Source: Methanococcus voltae PS (GTDB lineage Archaea > AGJL01 > Methanococci > Methanococcales > Methanococcaceae). Taken from it: 64,000 nucleotides of DNA. The DNA is taken from positions 62,001 to 126,000 of the forward strand of contig NZ_JANUCQ010000003.1 of the NCBI RefSeq assembly GCF_024807035.1, read 5' to 3'. The first letter of the stretch is position 1. Each line of letters opens with the position of its first letter. Positions 40,080-48,779 of the stretch are shown here, piece by piece. A program made the translations under genes and the position numbers. The notes beneath the pieces are model-generated. The model was not told the origin of the DNA and searched no databases. It worked only from the letters and a program-made list of their open reading frames with translations.

Positions 40080-40751
40080 TTAATTCAATTTTGAATCTTT
40101 TAATTTTGAAACTAATTCTTTTGCAATTCTTGCAGATTTTGAAGCTTCAGGAGCATAACCATCTGCGCCAATTTTATCAGCAAAGCTTTGTGAGATAGGA
40201 CCGCCACCAACCATTACGATGGTATTGTCTTTCATATTTTGTTCTTTTAAGATATCGATAACAACTTTCATGTTATCCATTGTAGTTGTCATAAGTGTTG
40301 ATAATCCAATTACATCCGCATTTACTTCCTTAGCTTTCTCTACGAATTCAATAGGTGGTACATCTCTACCTAAATCATAAACTTCGAAACCTTGTGTTTC
40401 TAACATTATTTTAAACAAGTTTTTTCCAATGTCGTGAGTATCCCCTTCTACGACACCAACTACTGCTTTCATTTTTTCGTCATTTTCTGAATATTGTAAA
40501 TGAGGTTTTAAAATATCCAATCCTTTGTACATTGCATCGGAACATACTAATAATTCAGGTATGAAGTATTCTTCTTCTTCGTACATAACACCTGCTCTGT
40601 TCATTCCATCTGCCAATCCTTTTGAAATTCCTTCGAATGCGTTGTATCCATTTTTAATATATGTATCAGATAATTCTTCTGTTAAATCTTCATCCATATC
40701 TAAAACAGCATCTGAAAGTTGCTTTATCATATTTTCTTGTGACTCTGTCAT
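40080..40751 (-). CDS. sdmA: Corrinoid protein, SdmA-like
   Basis: A corrinoid-binding protein of about 223 residues, with an N-terminal helical cap domain and a C-terminal B12-binding domain. The cobalt-ligating signature DTHDIG (H106) is clear, followed by the GLSTLMTTT and MVGGGPIS segments that contact the corrinoid tail. The ATG at 40751 is preferred since GAGGCCAAAT precedes it, the same arrangement as in the SdmC-like gene. It would carry the methyl group between the methyltransferases and be reactivated by the RACo-type protein. The label sdmA is by analogy. Confidence 0.85.
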   Translation of the reverse strand: MTESQENMIKQLSDAVLDMDEDLTEELSDTYIKNGYNAFEGISKGLADGMNRAGVMYEEEEYFIPELLVCSDAMYKGLDILKPHLQYSENDEKMKAVVGVVEGDTHDIGKNLFKIMLETQGFEVYDLGRDVPPIEFVEKAKEVNADVIGLSTLMTTTMDNMKVVIDILKEQNMKDNTIVMVGGGPISQSFADKIGADGYAPEASKSARIAKELVSKLKDSKLN

Positions 40752-41091
40752 ATTTGGCCTCATATATTAAGATTTTTAATAGGGTAATCATATTTTTTAA
40801 TGTTTAGATTATAGCACCCCATACTATGGTAATCAATATATTTATAATTTTCATTAGAAAACATAATATCGAATAAGGATGTAAAGAAATCTATTAAGAA
40901 CTACTTTAATTAAAATAAATTTATTTTTAATATATTTTTTAAAATAGTAATATCTGAGAGTTTAAATCATTGAAAAAGGTACATAATAATTATACTAAAT
41001 ATAATAATAATTTAAAAATAAATATGTTAAAAATATTGTAATATAACAAATATTTGTAATTACAATATTGACAAGCCACAAATTAATAAAA
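40752..41091. promoter_or_regulatory. Upstream region of the corrinoid protein gene with nested inverted repeat
   Basis: This region of about 340 bases contains a nested inverted repeat at 41032-41069: outer arms AATATTGTAAT/ATTACAATATT (11 bases each) enclose ACAAAT/ATTTGT. It ends 23 bases beyond the Cys-rich gene stop and about 280 bases before the corrinoid gene. It could be a terminator or processing hairpin for the Cys-rich gene, or a dyad operator for the operon. The segment nearest the start has GATTACC/GGTAATC-like words (GGGTAATCAT, TATGGTAATCA). Confidence 0.45.
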
Positions 41092-41241
41092 TTAATTATC
41101 TTTATTATTGCATAATTTTGCCATACAGTATACCGGAGTACCGCCTTCTAAATGTGCATTTATACAGTCTTTACAGTTACCATAGTGAGGACACTGTACG
41201 TTAGGGCAATTACAATTTTCATTTTTATTACAAGATTCCAT
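41092..41241 (-). CDS. Small Cys-rich protein, DUF6485-like
   Basis: A 49-residue protein with eight Cys: CNKNENCNCPNVQC, then a CKDC pair, then C and C near the end. The pattern NCPNxxCPxxGxCxxC resembles the small Cys-rich family often called DUF6485, common beside methyltransferase and iron-sulfur genes. It is too small to be an enzyme; metal or cluster binding is likely but unproven. GGTGATATT precedes the ATG. It is the first gene at the upstream end of the methyltransferase locus and is divergent from a winged-helix regulator gene. Confidence 0.75.
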   Translation of the reverse strand: MESCNKNENCNCPNVQCPHYGNCKDCINAHLEGGTPVYCMAKLCNNKDN

Positions 41242-41480
41242 AATATCACCAAATATTTTTTTTATAGTTTAATAGTATCTTAGTAGTTTTCAAATTTTCT
41301 TTATTTGAGATATAATATACTTGAATTATATATTCGATGAAGTAAACATATACTTAATTGTCAGTGAAATAGTCAAGATTAAAATTTGGTATATTTAAAT
41401 AACCTATTAATTATTAAATATCATGAAACTTTAAAAATAAATAAAAATACTATAACTGATATCAAAATCTCAGGTAGAAT

Positions 41481-42200
41481 ATGAAAAAAGAACGGGAATG
41501 TAATATAGATTATGAATCAATAAAAGATATTAAAAAAGATATAGTAAAACTATATGGGAAATTAAATGAACTAATAGAAAATGTGGAGTTAAATTCACTT
41601 GAAGAAGATGAGGAATATGAAAAAGATAAAGATAGCGGTGATGAATTATATAAAAATATACAGAATGAAGAAAAGTTGAAAAAAAAGTACATGGCTGAGT
41701 TTAAAAAATTTTTAAAGAAAAACAAATTTTTAGATTTTGAAGGAGATAGCCCTGATGAATTTGTAGAACATTATAAAAATAGAAGTAGTTTAAGCAAAAA
41801 AATACCATTATTTAACAAAGAGTGTAAATATGAAGATAGTGACGCTTTTGAAAAACAGCACGCCCTTATAAAATCATTAGGCGTTAAAGATACAGAAAAA
41901 GAAATCAAAGAATTTGCAAATATTGCAGAAAAAGAAATCTACGAAATATTAGAACCAATTTCAAATATTCACAGGTTAAAAATCGCAAAATCACTATTAT
42001 ATGCAAATCATAGTTTTTCAGAGCTTTCAAACATTACAGGATTAAAATCTGGCAATTTACTATTTCATTTACAAAAACTCCAAAATTCGGGCATTATATT
42101 TCAAAAATTCGAAAAAGGAAATTATTATTTATCAAAAAAAGGAGAATATATTATAAAATCACTTTTTAAAATTGTAAATGTGTCCAAAATGTTAGAATAA
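41481..42200 (+). CDS. ArsR-like winged-helix regulator
   Basis: A 239-residue protein with a long acidic and Lys-rich N-terminal part (about 1-110) and a C-terminal winged-helix domain (about 150-239). The helix-turn-helix is in SNIHRLKIAKSLLYANHSFSEL and ITGLKSGNLLFHLQKLQNSG, followed by a wing with KGNYYLSKKGEYI. It is divergent from the Cys-rich gene and the methyltransferase locus, so it may control them. The N-terminal domain might sense a ligand or contact another protein. The ATG lacks a strong binding site, with AGGTAGAAT before it. Confidence 0.7.
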   Translation: MKKERECNIDYESIKDIKKDIVKLYGKLNELIENVELNSLEEDEEYEKDKDSGDELYKNIQNEEKLKKKYMAEFKKFLKKNKFLDFEGDSPDEFVEHYKNRSSLSKKIPLFNKECKYEDSDAFEKQHALIKSLGVKDTEKEIKEFANIAEKEIYEILEPISNIHRLKIAKSLLYANHSFSELSNITGLKSGNLLFHLQKLQNSGIIFQKFEKGNYYLSKKGEYIIKSLFKIVNVSKMLE

Positions 42201-42299
42201 TTAAATATGCGTTAATTAATAAAAAAATAATAATAAAAAAATAAAGAATTAAAAATAAGTCATATAAAAAAGATAATCAAATATAAAATAACTATTCAA

Positions 42300-42455
42300 T
42301 TATTTTTTAAGGTTTTTTCTTCTCCAGTTTCTCATTTTTGGGTGGCTTCTTACTGCACCTTTTGTTTTAGCTACTGCGAATAAAGGTACTCTTCTGTTTT
42401 GATTTAAAGCTTTAGCCAATCTTATTTTTTTACCTAATGGTTTATTGCTTGCCAT
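42300..42455 (-). CDS. rpl39e: 50S ribosomal protein L39e
   Basis: A 51-residue basic ribosomal protein near the exit tunnel of the large subunit. [20 protein letters not shown] and [14 protein letters not shown] are typical of archaeal L39e. GGTGAATTTT lies before the ATG. It is followed upstream by the PP-loop protein gene on the same strand, with a gap of five bases. Such a gene is missed easily because of its size. Confidence 0.92.
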   Translation of the reverse strand: MASNKPLGKKIRLAKALNQNRRVPLFAVAKTKGAVRSHPKMRNWRRKNLKK

Positions 42456-42460
42456 AAAAT

Positions 42461-43081
42461 TCACCTCTTTTTTAATCCGATCACTCTTGATTGGATGTGT
42501 TTAGGGAAGTAATCCAAAGGATTTTCGCCTCTTGACCTCAATACTGCCCTTATTTCGGTTTCATAATCCGATTTTAAGAGTTCTTCACTCTCTTTTTCTG
42601 AAATTTCGAAATAACTATTAACAAGATTTCTTAAAGTTTTATGTCCGAAACCCATAAGTGGAGTTATATACTGAATATCCTTTCTCATCTCTAAACTTTG
42701 AACTTCTGCGTGGCTTAGCTTAGGGACTCTGTCGTCTCTTCTCGTACCATCTGCAATAACTTCAAAATCATCAGAAATAATATTCAATGTTTCTTTGTGA
42801 ATGTATTGTATTCCATTTGATGGGAATCCATCATTTAAGATAATATCAACAGATTTTTCAAGAATTTCGCTATCCAAGCTTATAACTTTATGAGAATAAT
42901 TTAATATTTTGGCAGTATTTTGAGCATGAATATAGGAATCCAAAACTCCAAAATTTATGGTTACTAATTCTATATCGTATCCTAGATTATTTAGAATTAT
43001 AGCCGATAATGAACTATCTTTACCACCACTAAACAATACATGAGCCTTATTATTCAAATTATTTGTATTAATTGCATCCAT
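42461..43081 (-). CDS. PP-loop ATPase of unknown substrate
   Basis: A 206-residue protein with the PP-loop SGGKDSS at residues 18-24 (after AHVLF), typical of the adenine nucleotide alpha hydrolase superfamily. Such enzymes adenylate a carbonyl or thiolate substrate. [11 protein letters not shown] in the middle and [20 protein letters not shown] near the end are distinctive. It is placed between L39e and the PDCD5-like gene, a translation-linked unit. A role in RNA modification is plausible but unproven. GTGAGACC precedes the start. Confidence 0.75.
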   Translation of the reverse strand: MDAINTNNLNNKAHVLFSGGKDSSLSAIILNNLGYDIELVTINFGVLDSYIHAQNTAKILNYSHKVISLDSEILEKSVDIILNDGFPSNGIQYIHKETLNIISDDFEVIADGTRRDDRVPKLSHAEVQSLEMRKDIQYITPLMGFGHKTLRNLVNSYFEISEKESEELLKSDYETEIRAVLRSRGENPLDYFPKHIQSRVIGLKKR

Positions 43082-43093
43082 GGTCTCACAAAG

Positions 43094-43447
43094 TTAACGT
43101 CTTGTTATGCTGAAACTTCTTTTAGGTTTAGCGCTTTCATGAATTTTATCAAGAATAACTCTAAAGTTGTTATCGTCTAAAGGAATAGGCAATCTTCCAG
43201 ATTGTGCTAATTGAATTAATTGGTACTCAACTTGTTCTGCAAATTGAGGTTTTGCCATTTTTATCCTTGCCAATCTTGACCTTGCTTCCTCAGATAATAT
43301 TTGTCTCATTATCTTTTGTTTTTGCATTTCTTGTTGTGCCCTTTGTTCTTCAAGTTGCTGTTGCATTTGTGCTTGAGCTTCAGGGTCATTTTGAATTTTT
43401 TGTTGCATTTCTGCTAACTTTTGCCTTTTTATCTCTTCAGGGTCCAT
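43094..43447 (-). CDS. PDCD5-like DNA-binding protein
   Basis: A 117-residue protein of the PDCD5/TFAR19 family. The N-terminal helix (about 1-50) is Gln/Glu-rich (QAQMQQQLEEQRAQQEMQKQK), then the conserved core ILSEEARSRLARIKMAKPQFAEQVE and the IPLDDNNFRVILDKI region. It is annotated as DNA-binding in archaea, but the true function is unsettled. GGTGATTAG precedes the start; it is 12 bases before the PP-loop gene. Confidence 0.9.
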   Translation of the reverse strand: MDPEEIKRQKLAEMQQKIQNDPEAQAQMQQQLEEQRAQQEMQKQKIMRQILSEEARSRLARIKMAKPQFAEQVEYQLIQLAQSGRLPIPLDDNNFRVILDKIHESAKPKRSFSITRR

Positions 43448-43700
43448 CTAATCACCAACTACCAATCAATAATTGCATAATATTGAATTTATTACGTTAC
43501 ATTAATATAATTATATTGTAACTCTTGTATTATAATTATCTATGTAACTATATAATATTAGCCATTTAAATAATTAAAAGCTTTAAAATTATATAATTGT
43601 ATATTTGCCAATATATAACAGTATTTTAAATTTAAAAGTTTATTTAAAGGTTTAATTAAAAATTTAAATTTAAATGCAATCATTTTTTAGTGTTGAATAA

Positions 43701-44126
43701 TTATTCGTTTGAAGCATCTGAAACTTTTTTAGCCACGTTGTCTAATAATGCGTGTCCTTTTGGTGAAATGATTCTACCGCCATTTTCAGCTTTTAAGATT
43801 AAATCTTTTGCTTCTAATGCCTGTAAAGCTTTTCTGATGATGTTACCGCTACCTTTTACGAATCTTTCAGGAGCACATCCTCTGTTTTTTCTTCCGCCGT
43901 AAGCACTTCTTAATCTTTCAACGCCAACTGGTCCGTTCATGTTAACTTTTCTTAAGATTGAAGCACATCTTACAAACCACCAGTCTGAATCGTCTGGTCT
44001 TCTTTCTTTATGTGCACCTGTTTTAACATATAATGCCCATTCTGGCTCTTGAACGCCCATTTCTTTTAATTCTTCTGCTAATTTTTCAATTAATTCATTT
44101 GGAGATACTTCGTAAACTGTTACCAT
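43701..44126 (-). CDS. rps19e: 30S ribosomal protein S19e
   Basis: A 141-residue small-subunit ribosomal protein. WALYVKTGAHKERRPDDSDWW, RCASILRKVNMNGPVGVERLR and YGGRKNRGCAPERF are diagnostic. The ATG at 44126 is preferred over one 30 bases upstream because GAGGTGTTTAC precedes it. It is 253 bases upstream of the PDCD5-like gene on the same strand. A repeated upstream stretch is described separately. Confidence 0.95.
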   Translation of the reverse strand: MVTVYEVSPNELIEKLAEELKEMGVQEPEWALYVKTGAHKERRPDDSDWWFVRCASILRKVNMNGPVGVERLRSAYGGRKNRGCAPERFVKGSGNIIRKALQALEAKDLILKAENGGRIISPKGHALLDNVAKKVSDASNE

Positions 44127-44468
44127 GTAAACACCTCTTTTTCTAATATGATCCATCGTTCGAATAGCTGACGATTATGGATTCGTAGAACTAATAAATA
44201 TATTATTAATCTTTCCTAAATACCGAGCAGTTTTACTATGTAGTACAAGTATATAATGGTTTCCCTCATCTGATAATAGTGATATAATAGTGATATAATT
44301 GAGATATACTGGACATACACTAAATTATAAGCTATTATCTGATAAATTAAGCTTTGATAGCTATTATCTGATAAATTAAAAGTTTTTGATTCATTAAAAA
44401 AATTTTATAAATGCCGTTAGTATACCCTTGTTAATTTAAATATATTAAAAAAATATAAAATAAAAAAT
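44127..44468. repeat. Upstream region of rps19e with direct repeats
   Basis: A 21-base word, AGCTATTATCTGATAAATTAA, occurs twice, at 44330-44350 and 44359-44379 (29 bases apart). A further TCTGATAATAG lies at 44269-44279, followed by a tandem AGTGATATAAT pair at 44278-44299. The region lies between rps19e and the small membrane protein gene, in the place of the rps19e promoter. The repeats may be sites for a regulator, or slippage products. Confidence 0.5.
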
Positions 44469-44627
44469 TTAGAAAATACCCAATACAAAATGAGCTATAA
44501 CTAATACAATAACCAAAATTAAACCAAGTTTAATCATTAGTTTCATTGTTTTAAAGAATAAACTTAATAATACCCAAATTATGACTGCTACAATGAGTAT
44601 TCCTATTATAGATATCAAATCAAACAT
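44469..44627 (-). CDS. Small membrane protein of unknown function
   Basis: A 52-residue protein made mostly of two hydrophobic helices with a basic joint (FFKTMKLMIKLG). It starts MFDLISIIGILIVAV and ends HFVLGIF. GTGATAAC precedes the ATG, and the stop is clear. It lies upstream of rps19e on the same strand. I do not recognise a family. It was found by translating the short frame, with a good binding site as the main support. Confidence 0.6.
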   Translation of the reverse strand: MFDLISIIGILIVAVIIWVLLSLFFKTMKLMIKLGLILVIVLVIAHFVLGIF

Positions 44628-44741
44628 GTTATCACAATTACTTTTTATAAATACTATATTAATTACGATAATTCTATATAATATTTAATTAATTCCCCTA
44701 TTTATAATAATATTATATGATAATTATTTAAATTATGTAAT

Positions 44742-45911
44742 CTATTTTTTATCATCCAATATTTGGTGTACGATGTTTTTAAATACGTTATCGGTTATTT
44801 CTACGCCACTTTCACGGGTTTCTTTAGTTTTTTTAACAATTTCCCATAAATGTTCCCTATCTGTTTCAATTCCTTGCTCCATTAATCTGCTTGCTACTGC
44901 CTTACAACCAGAATGTTTGCCCAATATGATTTTTCTCTCTTGTCCAACTACTTCAGGTAATACCGGCTCATATGTTAATGGATTTTCTAAAACAGCGTCC
45001 ACGTGAATTCCACTTTCGTGATAGAATACGATATTACCAACTATTGGTTTATTTTCTGCTAACTTTATTTTAGAGTATTCTTCAACAGTTTGGGATAAAG
45101 ATTTCAGTTTTTCAGTTTTTAAACCCATATCGTGCTCGTAAAGTGCCTTTAAAGTCATTACAAACTCCTCTAAAGGTGCATTCCCTGCACGTTCTCCTAA
45201 ACCATTTATAGTAGTAGATACAGCTTTTGCTCCACCCATAAGTCCATATATGGAGTTAATGGCTGCTAAACCAAAATCATTGTGGCAATGTACGCCAATG
45301 TGTGCTTTTTTAAGAGTATTACTTAATTCTGAACATATGAAATGCATAGCTTGAGGTGTAGCACATCCCACAGTATCTGCTACGTGCACCCTATTTGCTC
45401 CATGCTCTTCTGCATTTTTATGAATTCTAAGTATATCTTCAATAGGAGTCCTTGTTGCATCTTCTGCGGAAAAAGCCACGAAAAGTCCATGTTCTTTCGC
45501 ATATTCGATAGCATCCATTCCCATTTGTTCTACTTCATCCAATTCTTTATGTAATTTATATTTCAAATGCATGGGCGATGTTGCAATAAATGTAATAATA
45601 CCGTCTACATCGCATTCTAAAGCCTTATCGATGTCATCTTTTACAACCCTACAAAGCGCCAAAATTTCTGCATTTAAACCTTCGGAAGATATAGTCTTGA
45701 TAATATCCCTTTCAGATGCAGATACTACAGGGAAACCTGCTTCAATCTGTTTAACGCCCATATCATCAAGCTTTTTTGCAATATCTAACTTATGCTCTTT
45801 TGTAAAGCATATCCCAGGTGTTTGTTCACCGTCTCTAAGTGTTGTATCGTATAAATAACAGTCCTTTAAATCTAATTTAGGATTATAAGGACATGTGGCT
45901 TTCCATTCCAT
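44742..45911 (-). CDS. aksA: Homocitrate synthase AksA-like
   Basis: A 389-residue homocitrate/isopropylmalate synthase-type enzyme. DTTLRDGEQTPGICF gives the metal and acetyl-CoA site, and HCHNDFGLA gives the metal-binding His pair. It lacks the C-terminal regulatory domain of LeuA and CimA, and its length matches AksA. In methanogens AksA lengthens 2-oxoglutarate through 2-oxosuberate for coenzyme B. Isopropylmalate synthase or citramalate synthase remain possible, but lack of the regulatory domain favours AksA. GGGAGGAATTCTTT precedes the start. Confidence 0.85.
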   Translation of the reverse strand: MEWKATCPYNPKLDLKDCYLYDTTLRDGEQTPGICFTKEHKLDIAKKLDDMGVKQIEAGFPVVSASERDIIKTISSEGLNAEILALCRVVKDDIDKALECDVDGIITFIATSPMHLKYKLHKELDEVEQMGMDAIEYAKEHGLFVAFSAEDATRTPIEDILRIHKNAEEHGANRVHVADTVGCATPQAMHFICSELSNTLKKAHIGVHCHNDFGLAAINSIYGLMGGAKAVSTTINGLGERAGNAPLEEFVMTLKALYEHDMGLKTEKLKSLSQTVEEYSKIKLAENKPIVGNIVFYHESGIHVDAVLENPLTYEPVLPEVVGQERKIILGKHSGCKAVASRLMEQGIETDREHLWEIVKKTKETRESGVEITDNVFKNIVHQILDDKK

Positions 45912-46156
45912 AAAGAATTCCTCCCAATTCTTGCAGTTACTGTTTAAATTAATTTGACAATCACTTAATTATTGTTTTAATTATTGTTTTAATTATTGAT
46001 TCATATTTTAAAATAGCTTAAATATTTATAAAAATAATAGCGAAGTTAAAAAATATTTTAATGTTTAGAAATAATGTTTATTAAATATCAAAATGATGTT
46101 TAATAGTATTAATAATTTTTCATAGGATAAAAATTAGAAGTATAAATATAATTATT

Positions 46157-47698
46157 TTATTCAATTTCCTCATATAGGTATATTTCATCTTTTGGCTTTA
46201 AACTCTTTAAAACACCTTCATTTTTTACAATTTCCCCTACAACGTTTGTACCTTCGAAAGTTTCCCCGGTAGGTCCATATTTATCACTACTACTAGTTCT
46301 AATTCCTGCATAGCCCTTGTATTTCTTAACCATGTTTGTAATAGCAATTTTATTTCCGTCTAATTTTTCTTTTGGCGTATTTTCAGGCAATAAAGCTTTT
46401 GCATACTCTAAATTTCTTTCAAACATCGCCATATCTTGGTGTTTAAAGTATGTCTTAAGAATACCTATTCTTTTTGTAGTTAATCCCGTTAATTTTCTAA
46501 AGTACCAAGCACTTTTTGGCGCTTTTTTGTCATATATCTTTATATGAAGTATATTATCAGGATTCACTGCTTTTAAGGTGACTTTTTTAGCATCTAAAAG
46601 GTCTAATGTATAATTAGGAGTTTGCTCTACAATTACTTTTTCGACATCTGAATTTGAGAAATCTTCTTTATTCTCTAATTCAATGTCATACTCGTTTAAA
46701 ATTTTTAAAGCATCTTTTATGGATTTTCCAATTAAATTAATACGTTCAGGCTTAGAAATTGTTGTAACAATACCTTTTGTTGAAAAATTAATCAATTCTT
46801 GACCATCTACGACTTTTCCAACATTCGTATGTGATAATGAAGAAGTTCTGCTTTCTTTGTAAATGTATACTTTACCCATACCTACGCCAGTGTTTCTAAC
46901 GGTTACAGTACCTTTTTCACGAGGTAAAGTATTTAAATCATCTATTTTTAAAGTTTGTAACCTTGAATCAGATATAAACGTGTTTGAACTTTGAGAAACT
47001 TCAATATATCCATTTTCAAAGATGGATAGGGCGTGTTCTGTTGTTTTAGCAGGACCTTTTAAGTTTAATTCACAGTATGTGTAAATTTCCCATCCATCTT
47101 CTATTATAGTATTTAAATCAGTTGTAACTTCGTAATCTACAGATTCTTTTGATTCTCTTAGTAAATCTATCGATATAATTTTATCAGAAGGTTTTAAATT
47201 AGCCAATTGTCTTTTTCCACCAATTAAAATTCCTAATTTAGGATTATGAAGACCATACGCTTCAGTATTATCTTTTCTCATGAATACTAGATGACCTTCT
47301 GATTTATCAAGACCCGAAATACTCAATAATACGTCCCAACGATCAAAGTCCGCTGATTCCGTATTTACATCTAAATCAATTGTTATGTTACCAAAAGCTA
47401 CATCAGAAACTGATTTCCACCTTAAATTTTTATCTTCAAACTTTTTATAGTTTTTATTCCAAAAGTCAACTACTGGACTTTCCTCAGTTACTTTTAATAT
47501 AAAAGCTCCTCCTGTAGTCTTTATCCTATATTTCATAGCACTTTCAGATATTTCCTGTTTAACTCCTTTAATTATGGCTATGTTTGAATTTTCAAGATAA
47601 GGTGCCCCTTCTATAACTTCTTTCAATTTTAAAGGGTTCTTAGATTCAAATTCCTTTTCAACGTTGTTTAATTTTATTTTAATTTTTTTATTTGCCAT
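46157..47698 (-). CDS. Methanogenesis marker protein 3 (UPF0288)
   Basis: A 513-residue protein of the methanogenesis marker 3 (UPF0288) family, which occurs in nearly all methanogens. The N-terminus has a ubiquitin-like stretch (KIKIKLNNVEKEFE) and the rest has long beta-rich segments, with TTEHALSIFENGYIEVSQ, and a cyclophilin-like C-terminal half. The precise role is unknown, but marker proteins associate with methyl-coenzyme M reductase or its cofactor in some cases. GGGAGCGATTAAT precedes the start. Confidence 0.85.
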   Translation of the reverse strand: MANKKIKIKLNNVEKEFESKNPLKLKEVIEGAPYLENSNIAIIKGVKQEISESAMKYRIKTTGGAFILKVTEESPVVDFWNKNYKKFEDKNLRWKSVSDVAFGNITIDLDVNTESADFDRWDVLLSISGLDKSEGHLVFMRKDNTEAYGLHNPKLGILIGGKRQLANLKPSDKIISIDLLRESKESVDYEVTTDLNTIIEDGWEIYTYCELNLKGPAKTTEHALSIFENGYIEVSQSSNTFISDSRLQTLKIDDLNTLPREKGTVTVRNTGVGMGKVYIYKESRTSSLSHTNVGKVVDGQELINFSTKGIVTTISKPERINLIGKSIKDALKILNEYDIELENKEDFSNSDVEKVIVEQTPNYTLDLLDAKKVTLKAVNPDNILHIKIYDKKAPKSAWYFRKLTGLTTKRIGILKTYFKHQDMAMFERNLEYAKALLPENTPKEKLDGNKIAITNMVKKYKGYAGIRTSSSDKYGPTGETFEGTNVVGEIVKNEGVLKSLKPKDEIYLYEEIE

Positions 47699-48127
47699 AT
47701 TAATCGCTCCCAGATACTAAAAATAAACTTTAATAATTAAAAACATACTTTTTATATGATTCTTATGTAGGTATTACATAATTATATGTTTATATACTAA
47801 TTTTATAATATATAGATTAGAATAAATGTTTAACTTAAATATTTTAAATAATCGCAATTTTCAATAAGAATATATAATTAAACATACATTGTTTATATAA
47901 TAATATTATTTTGATATTAATTTATAAGTATCAACTGTATATTATATATATTATATAATAAATAATTATAGAAATAATTCTATTATACTATGTCTATTAT
48001 ATTAAAATCTAACTTGTTATTTGTAATACGTCAAATAACGGCAGTTAAGACTTTAAAATTAAATATATTAATATATTACTTTTATAATAATGTATATTAA
48101 AATTATAGTTATTTATCGGTGATAATA
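47699..48127. other. Non-coding stretch between divergent genes
   Basis: About 430 bases, very AT-rich, separating marker protein 3 from the divergent YhbY-like gene. A run of TATATTATATATATTATATAATAAATAATTA lies near 47938-47965; longer motifs are not apparent. I see no RNA gene or open frame with a binding site. It should contain two divergent promoters. Confidence 0.4.
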
Positions 48128-48526
48128 ATGGATTCAAAAGAAAATAACAAAGTTATAACCTCAAAAGCTAAAAAAATACTCAGAAGTCAATCCCAAACTA
48201 TAGAACCAGTTGTTTGGGTTGGAAAAGAAGGCGTTGAGAAGGTTATAGAAGAAGTAAGAAGGCAACTAAAAGATAAAAGCCTTATAAAAGTTAAAATCAG
48301 AAAAAGTGCAATAGAAGGCATGGAAAAGGACGAAATTGCCAAAATAATAACGGATTCGACAGATTCAGAAGTTGTTTCAATCGTAGGTAATGTTGTTACA
48401 TTATTTAAGCCGAAAGAAGGCTGGAAAAAATACACGACTTGCAAACCAAAAACTGCTAAAACTGGAGATAAATATATTGAAGAATTCGAGAGTTTACGTT
48501 CAAGAAAACACCTTATGGATAGATAA
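48128..48526 (+). CDS. YhbY/CRS1-type RNA-binding protein
   Basis: A protein of about 132 residues with a CRM (YhbY) domain. PVVWVGKEGVEKVIEEV and KSLIKVKIRKSA match the family, and the GxxG-type turn lies in the first. These proteins bind ribosomal precursors in bacteria and act on RNA splicing in plants. The C-terminal tail beyond about 100 is Lys-rich. The ATG at 48128 follows GGTGATAATA; the GTG upstream is part of that site. Confidence 0.85.
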   Translation: MDSKENNKVITSKAKKILRSQSQTIEPVVWVGKEGVEKVIEEVRRQLKDKSLIKVKIRKSAIEGMEKDEIAKIITDSTDSEVVSIVGNVVTLFKPKEGWKKYTTCKPKTAKTGDKYIEEFESLRSRKHLMDR

Positions 48527-48779
48527 TTAATCAAATCCACTTTAAAATAAACTTTTTTTATAATATTTATTTTACTTTATTTACTTTATTTACTTTATTT
48601 ACTTTACTTTATATAATGTATCGCATATTTTTATAAATTTTATTATTTTTATAAATTCTAAAACTATTATATCATTTTATAATTTAATTTTAAGTTTTTT
48701 AAAATATTTATAATAAAAAAGATTGGGTATATATTATTTTAATTATTTTAGATTAAACCATAATCTAAATTTTAAGTTA

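Noticed and set aside
13113-41241. Possible selenoprotein genes with in-frame UGA
   Set aside because: PSTK and the sdm-like locus prompted a search, but the hydrogenase and methyltransferase genes are all complete with Cys at metal sites, and I saw no UGA-interrupted pair of frames or SECIS-like element.
43204-43521. A hydrophobic forward open frame over the PDCD5-like gene
   Set aside because: It mirrors the Gln/Lys-rich codons of the real gene on the other strand and has no start signal.
48571-48610. Tandem ACTTTATTT repeat after the YhbY-like gene
   Set aside because: It is a low-complexity tract between convergent genes, most simply explained by slippage.
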